Assembly: GCA_030812955.1 (NCBI GenBank)
Contig: JAUSTR010000009.1
Span: 21,700-85,699, forward strand
Direction of reading: 5' to 3'
DNA from: Bacillus alveayuensis
Lineage (GTDB): Bacteria > Bacillota > Bacilli > Bacillales > Aeribacillaceae
Length of the DNA stretch: 64,000 bases
Positions 44,006-53,843 of the stretch are shown piece by piece. Below the pieces are notes generated by a model that worked only from the letters and a program-made list of their open reading frames with translations, was not told the origin of the DNA and did no database searches. Numbering within the stretch: position 1 is the stretch's first letter; every line of letters begins with the position of its first letter. The position numbers and the translations under genes were made by a program.

Positions 44006-45913
44006 ATGAATAATACGGTGTTTGAATCCGATACTTTACATATTACTGAAAACAACGGTGAATATTACGTGAACGGCGAACGTGTTCTATTAGTATCCAT
44101 CTCTGCTTTTGGAACTCTTAAAGAGGATATTGCAAATAATATTGGATTGGAACGACTTAAAGGCTTTCAAATACGACACGGTCAGGAGCTAGGGAAAAAT
44201 GATGCATATAAAGCAGCTAAAATGAATTTTCCTTCGATTAAGGAAACGATTTTTTATGGTCCTAAAATGCATATGATGAAAGGGCATGCAAAGGTTAAAA
44301 CAAAATTTTTAAAGATATGGGACTCTAAAAATGCTGAAAAAAAATCGGTTCATATGGAAGGAAGCTGGTTTAACTCATATGAAGCAGAAGATCACTTAAT
44401 TCGCAATGGAAAATCCGATACACCAGTATGTAATACTCTCGTAGGCTATGCGAGTGGTTATTTATCTGTCATTTGCAATCAACGTGTCATCGTTAAAGAA
44501 ACGGCCTGCAAAGCGAAAGGTGATGACTATTGCTGCTGGGTCGCTAAATCCATTGATATTTGTGATGAAGAAACCATTAACAGTGAACTGAAATATTATG
44601 AGGAAGACCCGATCGTCAAAGAGCTAGGATATACGTATGAAAAGTTATTGGAAGAGAGAAATAGCTTAGCTAGAGCAGCAAGCATTTATAAAAAGCTAGC
44701 AGAGGAGCTTTTAGCAGGAAACGATTTAGAGTCTATCGCCAAGACAGTTTATGAATCAACAGGGCTTCCTATTATCATTGAAAATCATTGCTTTCATCTT
44801 CTTGCATATGCTGGACTGACGAAAGAAACATTTTATGAAAAAGATCAATCATTTAAAGAGTATTTAAATGTACAAATAGATAAAGATCAAAAATCGTATA
44901 AACCGTTTTACTCTACCAAAAAAATTGTCACAAAGAACCATATTCGTCTAGTAACCCCCTTTTATGTGGGCAAAAAAATATTTGGTTATTGTTCTTTAAT
45001 ATATGAGGATGCACAGAAAGAGGTTTTGAAATTAGATTATTTAATTCTAGAGAGAATTGCTTTAGTTTGCTCCCTTTATCTTTTAAATGAAAAAAAAAGC
45101 TTTGAAGCGACTGAACGAATGAAAGGGTATTTTCTTGACCAAATTTTATCTGGGAAAAATGTTCCTAAGGAAGAAATTATTCAACGAGGACGTTATATTA
45201 ATCTTGATTTAAATCAACCTTATTACATTGTAATGATCAAATATTTCCATACTAATCAAGACAAAAATTCACAAGATGAATTAGTTTTTCATGAATTGTT
45301 TATGGAGTCGATTTCTGAGTTTTTTAAAGAAAGGAAACGAAACCTTCTCTATTCACAGCGATCGAATGGAGTCGTTTTGTTAGTTCCTGAAAGTGAGCTT
45401 TTCAAAAATAGGGTAGAACCATTTTGCCATGAATTGATTCAATACCTTTCCAAAAAACATAAGACGTATAAATTTAAAGCGGGAATCAGCTTGGTCGGAA
45501 ACGAAATTAATGAGGCGGCCAAGCGTTATGAAGAGGCTGTTACTGCACTTCGTATCACAACTTTTCATAATAAAATTGTTTCCTTTCAATCATTAGGAAT
45601 GGTTGGCGCGTTAATGAATGGGAACAATGTAGAAATGGTGAAAAAAACTGCCAGATATTTGTTAGGAGAATTGTATCAATGCAAAGATAGTTCCAAAAAT
45701 CATGAGCTTTTAAAGACATTATATGTTTATCTAGAAAATGGAGGAAATCTTGAACTAACCGCTGAAGACCTTTGTTTGTCTGTCAGTGGCCTCCGATACA
45801 GATTACAAAAAATTAAAACCCTTTTAGGGAAGGATTTAAACGATCCGAATTTTCATTATCAATTGTTTTTGTCTTTGCAAGCTCTTATTATGATTGCCGA
45901 AATAGAAGTTTGA
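44006..45913 (+). CDS. Phenol-responsive activator: XylR_N/V4R sensor fused to PucR-type HTH
   Basis: Residues 1-200 form a DmpR/MopR-like aromatic sensor. GSWFNSYEAEDHL carries Trp121, and Cys142 (TPVC), Glu165 (VKET), Cys168 (TAC) and Cys176 (DYC) sit at a constant offset of 13 from the zinc ligands C155/E178/C181/C189 of MopR. A coiled linker and a GAF-like region follow (about 215-370). The C-terminus (about 560-625) has the PucR/CdaR helix-turn-helix LTAEDLCLSVSGLRYRLQKI. No AAA+ sigma-54 domain exists. It is probably a sigma-54-independent activator of the phenol genes, directly downstream of them. AAAGGGG precedes the ATG. Confidence 0.85.
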   Translation: MNNTVFESDTLHITENNGEYYVNGERVLLVSISAFGTLKEDIANNIGLERLKGFQIRHGQELGKNDAYKAAKMNFPSIKETIFYGPKMHMMKGHAKVKTKFLKIWDSKNAEKKSVHMEGSWFNSYEAEDHLIRNGKSDTPVCNTLVGYASGYLSVICNQRVIVKETACKAKGDDYCCWVAKSIDICDEETINSELKYYEEDPIVKELGYTYEKLLEERNSLARAASIYKKLAEELLAGNDLESIAKTVYESTGLPIIIENHCFHLLAYAGLTKETFYEKDQSFKEYLNVQIDKDQKSYKPFYSTKKIVTKNHIRLVTPFYVGKKIFGYCSLIYEDAQKEVLKLDYLILERIALVCSLYLLNEKKSFEATERMKGYFLDQILSGKNVPKEEIIQRGRYINLDLNQPYYIVMIKYFHTNQDKNSQDELVFHELFMESISEFFKERKRNLLYSQRSNGVVLLVPESELFKNRVEPFCHELIQYLSKKHKTYKFKAGISLVGNEINEAAKRYEEAVTALRITTFHNKIVSFQSLGMVGALMNGNNVEMVKKTARYLLGELYQCKDSSKNHELLKTLYVYLENGGNLELTAEDLCLSVSGLRYRLQKIKTLLGKDLNDPNFHYQLFLSLQALIMIAEIEV

Positions 45914-46019
45914 ATTGAGAGACCATCCGCTACAATAGTCGAGAAAAAAAATCCAAAACACTTTTGTTCAGTTTCAGATTTAATAGTTTAGGATAATAGG
46001 GAAAGGTTCAGAAACGAGC

Positions 46020-46433
46020 TTAGGATTCCGTGGCGGCGGGAGAATCGAAAAATGAAACAACCATTTCGTTATATAGGACATCATCAACATGATTAACTTA
46101 CTGCCCCTGTTGCAGATAAGTGATTCAAATTTTCCTTATAAAACATCAAAAAAGAAAGTCTCGCAAAAGTTCGTGTTTACGTTGAAAAATAACATACATG
46201 AATATTTGCAGGATCCGTTAATTGTTTATAAACATGCTCATTTAGAGCAGGATACAGTTGTCCATATGGAAAGAGGGACAACTTTTCTTTATAAGGAAAT
46301 TATTAATCAGGGCTGGTCGGATACTGGCCAGCCTTTCCTATTTCAAGAACTTCGTTTAAAATTGAAAGTATATGAAGAAAACCGCCGAAAAGCTATGGTA
46401 AAGCAACAATCTTTTAGAAAAGAGCCTATTTAA
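46020..46433 (+). pseudogene. ureD: Decayed urease accessory gene ureD fragment
   Basis: In one frame, GGGRIEK, stop (46053), NNHFVI, stop (46074), then DIIN and an open stretch from 46089 follow the UreD order of motifs: GGG(Y)xxGD, a TTQ-like segment (PLLQISDSNFPYKT), then EYLQDPLIVYKHAHLEQDT and GTTFLYKEIINQGWSDTGQ. Two in-frame stops, the missing N-terminus and a C-terminus replaced by the right end of a miniature element (46401-46427) show decay. UreD is the urease chaperone for nickel loading. The neighbouring gene is a UreH-type nickel transporter, which supports the reading. No other urease gene is present. 45914-46020 holds nothing I can assign. Confidence 0.7.
46401..46427 (+). repeat. 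Right-end fragment of the miniature element
   Basis: 27 bases are identical to 29602-29628, the right terminus of the complete element at 29436. Here only this end remains, fused to the ureD remnant, and it supplies the last codons of that frame. Confidence 0.8.
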
Positions 46434-46454
46434 AAAAGTTAAGAGGTGAATAAC

Positions 46455-47099
46455 ATGACAGTCAATTTTCTATCAGTTCTTTTTTTTGGACTGATTCTAG
46501 GAATGAAACATGCGACAGAACCAGATCATGTAATCGCTGTTTCAACAATTGCTAGTAGAACAAAAGCCATAAAAAAATCAAGTTTAACAGGAGTGTATTG
46601 GGGCATAGGGCATACACTGACGCTTTTGGTAATCGGGATGGTCGTGATCGGATTTAAAACAACCATTTCAGAAACAGTATCGATGACATTGGAATTATTC
46701 GTTGGCTTTATGCTAGTCCTTTTAGGAATTTTAAGTTTTCGTCCTAATCAGCAAAAATTAGTACATAAACAAAATAAGGATTATACGTATGTTAAATCAT
46801 TGATTATCGGATTTATTCATGGGTTGGCTGGAAGTGCTGCAATGGTTCTTTTAACCATGACGACGGTTGAAAGCTATTTTCAAGCGTTTTTATACATTTG
46901 TATTTTTGGAGTTGGCACGATTATTGGCATGTTTTTTTTAACAACCATTATCGGTCTCCCCTTTGTTTTCGGAAATAGAATGAAAAAATTTGTTCCCTTC
47001 ATTTATGGTATCGCAGGTGTAATCAGTATTTTATATGGGATTTACTATATATATGAAATCATCATTAAAGATGGATTGCTCGATCTAATCTACTACTAA
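46455..47099 (+). CDS. UreH-type nickel transporter (NiCoT-like)
   Basis: The 214-aa protein has about six helices. GMKHATEPDHVIAVSTIAS near the N-terminus is the H(x)nDH-type metal motif of the NiCoT/UreH group. YWGIGHTLTLL and GFIHGLAGSAAMVLLTMT follow. It imports Ni2+, usually for urease. GAGGTG stands 6 nt before the ATG at 46455. The gene directly follows the ureD remnant, so it may be an orphan that survived loss of the urease genes. The coding frame looks intact. Confidence 0.85.
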   Translation: MTVNFLSVLFFGLILGMKHATEPDHVIAVSTIASRTKAIKKSSLTGVYWGIGHTLTLLVIGMVVIGFKTTISETVSMTLELFVGFMLVLLGILSFRPNQQKLVHKQNKDYTYVKSLIIGFIHGLAGSAAMVLLTMTTVESYFQAFLYICIFGVGTIIGMFFLTTIIGLPFVFGNRMKKFVPFIYGIAGVISILYGIYYIYEIIIKDGLLDLIYY

Positions 47100-47106
47100 A
47101 TGTGTG

Positions 47107-47139
47107 AATCTCCGTTTGGATCGATTCCAAACGGAGATT
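47107..47139 (+). terminator. Terminator of the nickel transporter gene
   Basis: A perfect 14-bp stem (AATCTCCGTTTGGA with its complement) around a 5-nt loop, then TGTATT. Confidence 0.82.
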
Positions 47140-47194
47140 GTATTATCCGTTTTCTCTAAACAATTCAATGATGTATCATTTCGATATCTAAACT

Positions 47195-48169
47195 TTAAAT
47201 TAAATCTAATTTTTTTCTCAAGCTTTTTTCACTAAAAATCCAACCCGTATAGGAACGAATAATTTGTTGATCATGGTCTAGATGACATACGGCAACAAAT
47301 GGGTAATATTTCTTGCTACGATAACGAAGGTCAGTAAATCGTACTTCAACAAAATCATCATATTCTGCAATCTCCCAACGGTAAATAGGAGAGAAGGATA
47401 AAAAAGCATCGATATTATGATCTTTTTTTGCTGCTTCCATCAGCTCATTGTTAGGCAATGGTTTTCGTTCAAATCGATCGAGAATATCGATATCACCTCT
47501 GATGGCGTGTGCAACATAAAATTCATTTTTTGTTTTGACAACTATTACCCATTTATGAAATTGAATGGTTGGATTAAATACGATTTGTTCCACTTTATCA
47601 ATTTTTTCGTGTACTTTTTTAATAATCTTTCTTTGCATAAAAAGACGAACAACATAGTAAGCGAAGAGAATAAGGTAAATCGTTAAAAAGGTAAACCCAG
47701 GATCGTAGCCAATCATCCAAATGATGATTCCGACAATATGCATAATAAAAATAAATGGGTCAAACGTATTAATCGTTCCAAGTGCAAGCCATTTTTTTGA
47801 AAATGGCCGTAAAGCTTGAGTCCCATAACCATTAAAAATATCGACAAAGACATGAAGAAAAACAGCGATTAATGTCCACAACCATAGATGGAACAAATTG
47901 CTTTCGGGTATAAAAAAATTTATGGAGAAAGTAATGAGAAGAGACCATAGGATAATTGCAGGGATGGAATGTGTCCAGCCGCGATGGTTTCGAATATATA
48001 CAGCATTGTTTTTCAGTTTTAAAAATGTATCAATGTCAGGGGCTTGAGAGCCAACAACGGTGCTGACCATTATTGCTTCTGAAGTGATGAGATGCCCTCC
48101 AACATAAGGATCCAACGTAGCGATTCCACCTAATGCAATCCCCATTACAACATGTGTGCCAGTATCCAA
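47195..48169 (-). CDS. yfhP: YfhP family membrane-bound metal-dependent hydrolase (YdjM-like)
   Basis: The 324-aa protein has the N-terminal DTGTHVVMGIALGGIATLDP, the metal motif SQAPDIDTFLK, RNHRGWTHSIPAIILW and HVFVDIFNGYGTQALRPF, with several membrane helices in the first half. The visible ATG frame begins 29 codons earlier, but GGAGG lies 9 nt before a TTG at 48169 that gives MDTGTHVV and the length of B. subtilis YfhP. Neighbour mutY is divergent, as in B. subtilis. Substrate unknown. Confidence 0.87.
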   Translation of the reverse strand: MDTGTHVVMGIALGGIATLDPYVGGHLITSEAIMVSTVVGSQAPDIDTFLKLKNNAVYIRNHRGWTHSIPAIILWSLLITFSINFFIPESNLFHLWLWTLIAVFLHVFVDIFNGYGTQALRPFSKKWLALGTINTFDPFIFIMHIVGIIIWMIGYDPGFTFLTIYLILFAYYVVRLFMQRKIIKKVHEKIDKVEQIVFNPTIQFHKWVIVVKTKNEFYVAHAIRGDIDILDRFERKPLPNNELMEAAKKDHNIDAFLSFSPIYRWEIAEYDDFVEVRFTDLRYRSKKYYPFVAVCHLDHDQQIIRSYTGWIFSEKSLRKKLDLI

Positions 48170-48367
48170 TGACTTTAACCTCCAATTTTTAAAGCAAAAA
48201 CTTCGGCAAATATTTATAAAAAAATTTCTTACCATTTCAGAAAACAAATATTTCATGTAACATGAATGTACGAAATCATGTTTGATAACTAAAACATTTT
48301 CTTTTCCCTATTTACATTTAATCATAAATCCATTTCTTACAGCAATGAAATTGGGGGTACTTTTTGA

Positions 48368-49459
48368 ATGGAAGAAATACTACAAAAGCAGCTTATGCAT
48401 TTTCAAAAAGAAACATTTCAACGTGATTTACTCGAATGGTATCGTCGTGAAAAAAGAGATTTACCGTGGAGAAAGGATCAAGATCCATATAAAGTATGGG
48501 TATCAGAAATAATGCTGCAACAGACGCGCGTTGATACAGTAAAACCTTTTTTTAACCAATTTATCAAAAAATTTCCTACCATCGAGGCCTTAGCTGAAGC
48601 GGATGAAGAAGAGGTATTAAAAGCTTGGGAAGGTCTCGGTTATTATTCCCGTGCTAGAAATTTACATTCAGCTGTGAAGGAAGTGAAAGAGACATATGGT
48701 GGAAAAGTTCCGGATGATCCGAAACAATTAGAAAAATTAAAAGGGATCGGGCCTTATACGAAAGGGGCTATTTTAAGTATTGCCTACAATCTTCCTGAAC
48801 CAGCTGTAGACGGAAATGTCATGCGTGTTGTTTCAAGAATTTTAACCATTTGGGAGGATATAGCTAAGCCGAAAACGAGAAAAATTTTTGAGTCCGTCAT
48901 TCGTGAAATCATTTCAAAAGAGCATCCGTCTGATTTTAATCAAGCTTTGATGGAGTTAGGAGCATTAGTTTGTACACCAACATCACCGTCTTGTCTTCTT
49001 TGCCCTGTACGCAAACATTGTGCAGCCTATCATGAAGGTGTGGAAGAGGAGCTCCCTGTTAAAACGAAAACGAAGGCACACCGACAAGTACAAATAGCTG
49101 CTGCTGTTTTAAAAAAGGATGACTTTTATTATATTCATAAAAGGCCTTCGCAAGGGTTATTAGCAAATTTATGGGAGTTTCCGAATTGTGAAACGAAACG
49201 AGGAAATTTATCACAAAAAAAGCAGCTAGAACAATTTTTACAACAAGAATATGGCATTGAATCAACGATTGGCGACTTAGCTGGAACGATTCAGCACGTA
49301 TTTTCTCATCTAACGTGGAACATCTCAGTCTTTTTTGGACATGTAAAGAACGATACGGAAATGAAAGAGATAAACAAAGTGACAAAAGATGAGATGAATC
49401 AATACGCATTTCCAGTTTCACATCAAAAAATCTTTTCCTTATATCAGGAACAAAGTTGA
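48368..49459 (+). CDS. mutY: Adenine DNA glycosylase
   Basis: The 363-aa protein has a helix-hairpin-helix glycosylase domain with [25 protein letters not shown] and the catalytic Asp in [10 protein letters not shown]. The 4Fe-4S cysteines lie in [17 protein letters not shown], and a C-terminal Nudix-like domain recognises 8-oxoG. It removes A mispaired with 8-oxoG. GGGGG precedes the ATG. The stop codon lies in the loop of its own terminator. Confidence 0.95.
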   Translation: MEEILQKQLMHFQKETFQRDLLEWYRREKRDLPWRKDQDPYKVWVSEIMLQQTRVDTVKPFFNQFIKKFPTIEALAEADEEEVLKAWEGLGYYSRARNLHSAVKEVKETYGGKVPDDPKQLEKLKGIGPYTKGAILSIAYNLPEPAVDGNVMRVVSRILTIWEDIAKPKTRKIFESVIREIISKEHPSDFNQALMELGALVCTPTSPSCLLCPVRKHCAAYHEGVEEELPVKTKTKAHRQVQIAAAVLKKDDFYYIHKRPSQGLLANLWEFPNCETKRGNLSQKKQLEQFLQQEYGIESTIGDLAGTIQHVFSHLTWNISVFFGHVKNDTEMKEINKVTKDEMNQYAFPVSHQKIFSLYQEQS

Positions 49460-49471
49460 ATTTTGTTCCTG
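49445..49471 (+). terminator. Terminator overlapping the mutY stop
   Basis: The stem CAGGAACAAA/TTTGTTCCTG, then ATTTT. The mutY TGA is in the loop. Confidence 0.75.
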
Positions 49472-49484
49472 ATTTTGACTGTGT

Positions 49485-49658
49485 CTAAGAATTACGTGCT
49501 TTAATTTCTTCCACAATTTCACGGTACATCGTTTGTCCTTCGATGTTTAAATAAGGCAATATTTGCTGAAAAGCGTGATGAAAGTGAGAAAGCTCCTCAG
49601 TACTCCATTTTCGTTTAGATATCATGGAAAGCTCCGTCATATCTCGTCCATTATACAT
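49485..49658 (-). CDS. Small protein, YfhS-like
   Basis: The 57-aa protein is MYNGRDMTELSMISKRKW…ELSHFHHAFQQILPYLNIEGQTMYREIVEEI. Such a small gene between mutY and fabL on the - strand matches the YfhS position in B. subtilis, and the sequence has the same look. GGGGGG stands 6 nt before the ATG. Function unknown. Confidence 0.68.
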   Translation of the reverse strand: MYNGRDMTELSMISKRKWSTEELSHFHHAFQQILPYLNIEGQTMYREIVEEIKARNS

Positions 49659-49725
49659 GCCGTTCCCCCCTAAAATAACACGAATTAACTATATTTTTTG
49701 TTAAAATAAGAAGAGTTATTCTTAA

Positions 49726-50499
<774 letters not shown>

Positions 50500-50634
50500 A
50501 GAAAAGTATAGAAAAAAATTCAAATCGAAACTTGTCTATAAATAGAAGATAAAATGATCACAAAAAAATATAACAAAAAAATGGATAGATTTTTAACCTC
50601 GAGGAAATGATAATTCACGTGGAGGTGAAATGTG

Positions 50635-50805
50635 ATGGCAAATCAACAAAATCAACAAAACAAAACAAATCCGCAACACGTACAAAAACAAAACCAAAAA
50701 GCTGCTCAAGGTCAATACGGCACTGAGTTTGCTGCTGAAACAGACGCTCAACATGTTCGTCAACAAAACCAACAAGCGGAGCAAAATAAACAACAAAATT
50801 CCTAA
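50635..50805 (+). CDS. sspE: Gamma-type small acid-soluble spore protein
   Basis: The 56-aa Gln/Asn-rich protein carries two copies of the SspE repeat (…GTEFAAETDAQHVRQQNQQAE). GGAGGTG lies 7 nt before the ATG. It is a storage protein of the spore, degraded at germination to supply amino acids. The position between fabL and ygaB is as in B. subtilis. Confidence 0.95.
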   Translation: MANQQNQQNKTNPQHVQKQNQKAAQGQYGTEFAAETDAQHVRQQNQQAEQNKQQNS

Positions 50806-50820
50806 CAGCTTTGTTTTCGG

Positions 50821-50850
50821 GCACTTCACTTCCATAAAGGAGTGAAGTGC
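50821..50850 (+). terminator. Terminator of sspE
   Basis: The stem GCACTTCACT/AGTGAAGTGC has a 10-nt loop and is followed by TTTTCTT. Confidence 0.88.
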
Positions 50851-50975
50851 TTTTCTTATGGTAGTTTAAAACGACAAAATTAGTGACCCGTCAACATAAG
50901 TAGCCAAAGGAATTCCTTTTTTAAAAACGAACTTGTATATATAGATCCTTTAAGAAAGGAGCGAAACATCGGAAT

Positions 50976-51215
50976 ATGCAAAGCCGTTTTGATCAACTTG
51001 TTAGAGAACAACTTGCAACAATGGAGAAATTGCTATTTATACAAGGAGAAATAGAACGTTGTCAACAATTACAAACATTATTACAGGATGATGAAATGAT
51101 TCAAGAAGTGGAATCGCAAATCAGTGAAATGAGACAACAATTACATAACATTCAAAAAACATTTGAGCGACAAACTGAAGAAGTTATTAAAACATATCAG
51201 CTAGAACACATTTAA
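50976..51215 (+). CDS. ygaB: YgaB-like protein
   Basis: The 79-aa protein is almost wholly α-helical and likely coiled-coil (EIERCQQLQTLLQDDEMIQEVESQISEMRQQLHNIQKTFERQ). AAGGAG lies upstream. Gene order sspE–ygaB–ygaC agrees with B. subtilis. Function unknown. Confidence 0.85.
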   Translation: MQSRFDQLVREQLATMEKLLFIQGEIERCQQLQTLLQDDEMIQEVESQISEMRQQLHNIQKTFERQTEEVIKTYQLEHI

Positions 51216-51218
51216 GAT

Positions 51219-51249
51219 AAAGGAGTCAACCAAACCGGTTTGACTCTTT
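51219..51249 (+). terminator. Terminator after ygaB
   Basis: AAAGGAGTCAA pairs with TTGACTCTTTT (one wobble), followed by GTTTTCTTTTTTTT. The palindrome CAAACCGGTTTG lies inside. Confidence 0.7.
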
Positions 51250-51351
51250 TGTTTTCTTTTTTTTCATTCTAGCGGTATAATAAGAATAAGCATAAATGGA
51301 CGTTTTGCTTACCTTCATGAACGGAATGTCCAGAAGAAAGTAGGGACAATA

Positions 51352-51882
51352 ATGGGTTTTCCCAAGGAAGGAGACAAAATTCAAATTCATAGCTATAAGC
51401 ATAACGGTTCGATCCATCGAATCTGGGAAGAAACGACGGTTTTAAGAAGCTCGGAAAACTGTATTATCGGTGGAAATGATCGGACAACGGTAACAGAAGC
51501 AGATGGACGGACATGGATTACGAGGGAACCAGCTATTTGCTATTTCCATGCGAAATATTGGTTTAATATTATTGGAATGATCCGAACAGATGGTGTTTAC
51601 TACTATTGTAATATTAGTTCCCCGTTTGTTTTCGATGATGAAGCATTAAAATATATTGATTATGATTTAGATGTAAAGGTTTTTCCAGATATGACATATA
51701 TCATATTAGATGAAGATGAATATGAACGCCATCGAAAAGAAATGAACTACCCGGGAGTCATTGACCGTATTTTAAAAAAAAATGTATCCTATCTAATTTC
51801 TTGGATTTGTGGAAGAAAAGGGCCGTTTTCTCCGGAATTTATCGACAGATGGTATGAACAATTTTTAACTTATTTACGTTAA
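51352..51882 (+). CDS. ntdP: Nucleoside tri-/diphosphate phosphatase (YgaC, DUF402)
   Basis: The 176-aa DUF402 protein has [35 protein letters not shown] and the acidic metal-binding stretch [25 protein letters not shown]. It is highly similar along its full length to B. subtilis YgaC (Ntdp), a divalent-metal-dependent phosphatase of NTPs and NDPs. The start matches the family start. It lies in its conserved place upstream of ygaD. Confidence 0.9.
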   Translation: MGFPKEGDKIQIHSYKHNGSIHRIWEETTVLRSSENCIIGGNDRTTVTEADGRTWITREPAICYFHAKYWFNIIGMIRTDGVYYYCNISSPFVFDDEALKYIDYDLDVKVFPDMTYIILDEDEYERHRKEMNYPGVIDRILKKNVSYLISWICGRKGPFSPEFIDRWYEQFLTYLR

Positions 51883-51981
51883 TGAAGTCTGTTGGCGGAC
51901 AACAGACTCTTTTTATTGAACTGTCAAAATAGATAAGGATAGAAAACAATCGGGAAACGTCTTGGAGAGGGGGCGCAGGTC

Positions 51982-53724
51982 TTGGATTCGATTAAACGGT
52001 ATTTAAAATTTGTCAAACCTTATCGTTTACAAATTATGATGACGATCATTATCGGTTTGTTAAAATTTGGACTTCCGTTATTGATCCCTTTACTTCTCAA
52101 GTATGTCGTGGATGATATTTTAAGTGCAAATATGAGTCACGCTGATAAAATCGAGCAGCTTTTCTGGGTAATGGGAATTACGTTTTTTATTTTTTTAGTG
52201 ATCCGACCGCCAATCGAATATTACCGTCAATATTTTGCGCAATGGACCGGAAGTAAAATTTTGTATGATATACGTGATCAGCTTTTTACTCATTTACAAA
52301 AGCTTAGCTTGCGATATTATGCGAACACTAGAGCCGGTGAAATCATTTCCAGGGTAATTAACGATGTCGAACAAACAAAATCATTTGTTATCACAGGGCT
52401 TATGAATTTATGGCTTGATCTAATGACGATTTTTATTGCAGTTGCAATTATGTTTACGATGGATGTTACCTTAACCTTTATTTCCATTATTCTCTTTCCG
52501 CTTTACGGGTTTGCTGTTAAATTTTTTTATGGCCGCTTACGAAAATTAACGAGAACTCGTTCACAGGCGCTAGCTCAGGTGCAAGGTTATTTACATGAAC
52601 GTGTAAGCGGAATGCCTGTCATTCGCAGTTTTGCGATAGAAGATTATGAACAAATGAATTTTGATAAAGAAAACAGACATTTTTTGGAAAAAGCGATCGA
52701 CCATACGATATGGAATGCGAAAACATTTGCAGTTGTGAATACGATTACAGACATTGCACCATTACTCGTTATTTTATATGCCGGTTATCAAGTGATTGAT
52801 GGCAATTTGACAATTGGGACGATGGTTGCCTTTATTGCTTACATAGATCGACTATATAACCCTTTAAGAAGACTAATTAATTCCTCCACTACATTAACCC
52901 AGTCAATCGCTTCCATGGATCGTGTGTTTGAATTTATGGATGAACCTTATGATATCGTGGATAAAAAAGATGCAATAGAAGCGGTCGGTATTGAAGGGAC
53001 GATTGAATTTGAAAATGTGTCTTTTCAGTACAATGAACATGAGCCTTTCGTTCTTGAAAAGGTTAATTTAAAAATTGAAAAAGGGGAAACAGTCGCTTTT
53101 GTTGGAATGAGCGGTGGCGGGAAGTCGACACTAGTCAGTTTGATTCCGAGATTTTATGATGTAACAGAAGGACGAATTTTACTAGATGGAGTAGACATTA
53201 GAGACTATAAGGCAAGATCAGTCCGCAACCAAATCGGAATGGTTTTACAAGACAACTTCTTATTCAGTGAATCAGTAAAAGCGAATATTTTAATCGGAAT
53301 GCCTGATGCAACGGAGGAAGAGGTGATTGAAGCGGCAAAGGCCGCAAATGCTCACGATTTCATTATGAACTTGCCGCAAGGTTATGATACAAAAGTAGGG
53401 GAAAGAGGCGTGAAATTATCTGGGGGACAGAAGCAGCGCATTGCGATAGCCCGAGTATTTTTAAAAAATCCACCTATTTTAATTATGGATGAAGCAACCT
53501 CTGCACTAGATTTAGAAAGTGAACACCTTATTCAGGAAGCACTTGAAAAGCTAGCAAAAAATCGCACAACGCTTATTGTGGCTCACCGTCTCTCAACGAT
53601 TACTCATGCTGATAAAATTGTCTTAATAGAAAATGGGAAAATTGTTGAAATGGGAACTCATCAAGAGTTGATGAATGAAAAAGGAAATTATTTCAAGTTA
53701 TTCCAAATTCAGCAGCTTGATTAA
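51982..53724 (+). CDS. ygaD: ABC exporter with fused membrane and ATPase domains (YgaD)
   Basis: The 580-aa half-transporter has six membrane helices in residues 1-320, then an ATPase with Walker [10 protein letters not shown], signature LSGGQKQR, Walker [13 protein letters not shown] and the H-loop IVAHRLST. It is of the lipid/multidrug exporter type (MsbA/BmrA-like) and works as a dimer. Start codon TTG with GAGAGGGGGC. It is followed by a strong terminator. The substrate is unknown. Confidence 0.9.
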   Translation: MDSIKRYLKFVKPYRLQIMMTIIIGLLKFGLPLLIPLLLKYVVDDILSANMSHADKIEQLFWVMGITFFIFLVIRPPIEYYRQYFAQWTGSKILYDIRDQLFTHLQKLSLRYYANTRAGEIISRVINDVEQTKSFVITGLMNLWLDLMTIFIAVAIMFTMDVTLTFISIILFPLYGFAVKFFYGRLRKLTRTRSQALAQVQGYLHERVSGMPVIRSFAIEDYEQMNFDKENRHFLEKAIDHTIWNAKTFAVVNTITDIAPLLVILYAGYQVIDGNLTIGTMVAFIAYIDRLYNPLRRLINSSTTLTQSIASMDRVFEFMDEPYDIVDKKDAIEAVGIEGTIEFENVSFQYNEHEPFVLEKVNLKIEKGETVAFVGMSGGGKSTLVSLIPRFYDVTEGRILLDGVDIRDYKARSVRNQIGMVLQDNFLFSESVKANILIGMPDATEEEVIEAAKAANAHDFIMNLPQGYDTKVGERGVKLSGGQKQRIAIARVFLKNPPILIMDEATSALDLESEHLIQEALEKLAKNRTTLIVAHRLSTITHADKIVLIENGKIVEMGTHQELMNEKGNYFKLFQIQQLD

Positions 53725-53772
53725 TCGCGCCAATTTGTGAAAGGGAGTTCGCGAATTGGCAAAAGATATGAT

Positions 53773-53804
53773 AAAGCCCGAAACAGCAGTTGTTTCGGGC
53801 TTTT
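53773..53804 (+). terminator. Terminator between ygaD and ygaE
   Basis: The stem AAAGCCCGAAACA/TGTTTCGGGCTTT, then TTTT. It may serve both convergent genes. Confidence 0.9.
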
Positions 53805-53843
53805 GCATCGATGCTTTGTCAAACTACATAATGAAACAGCACA

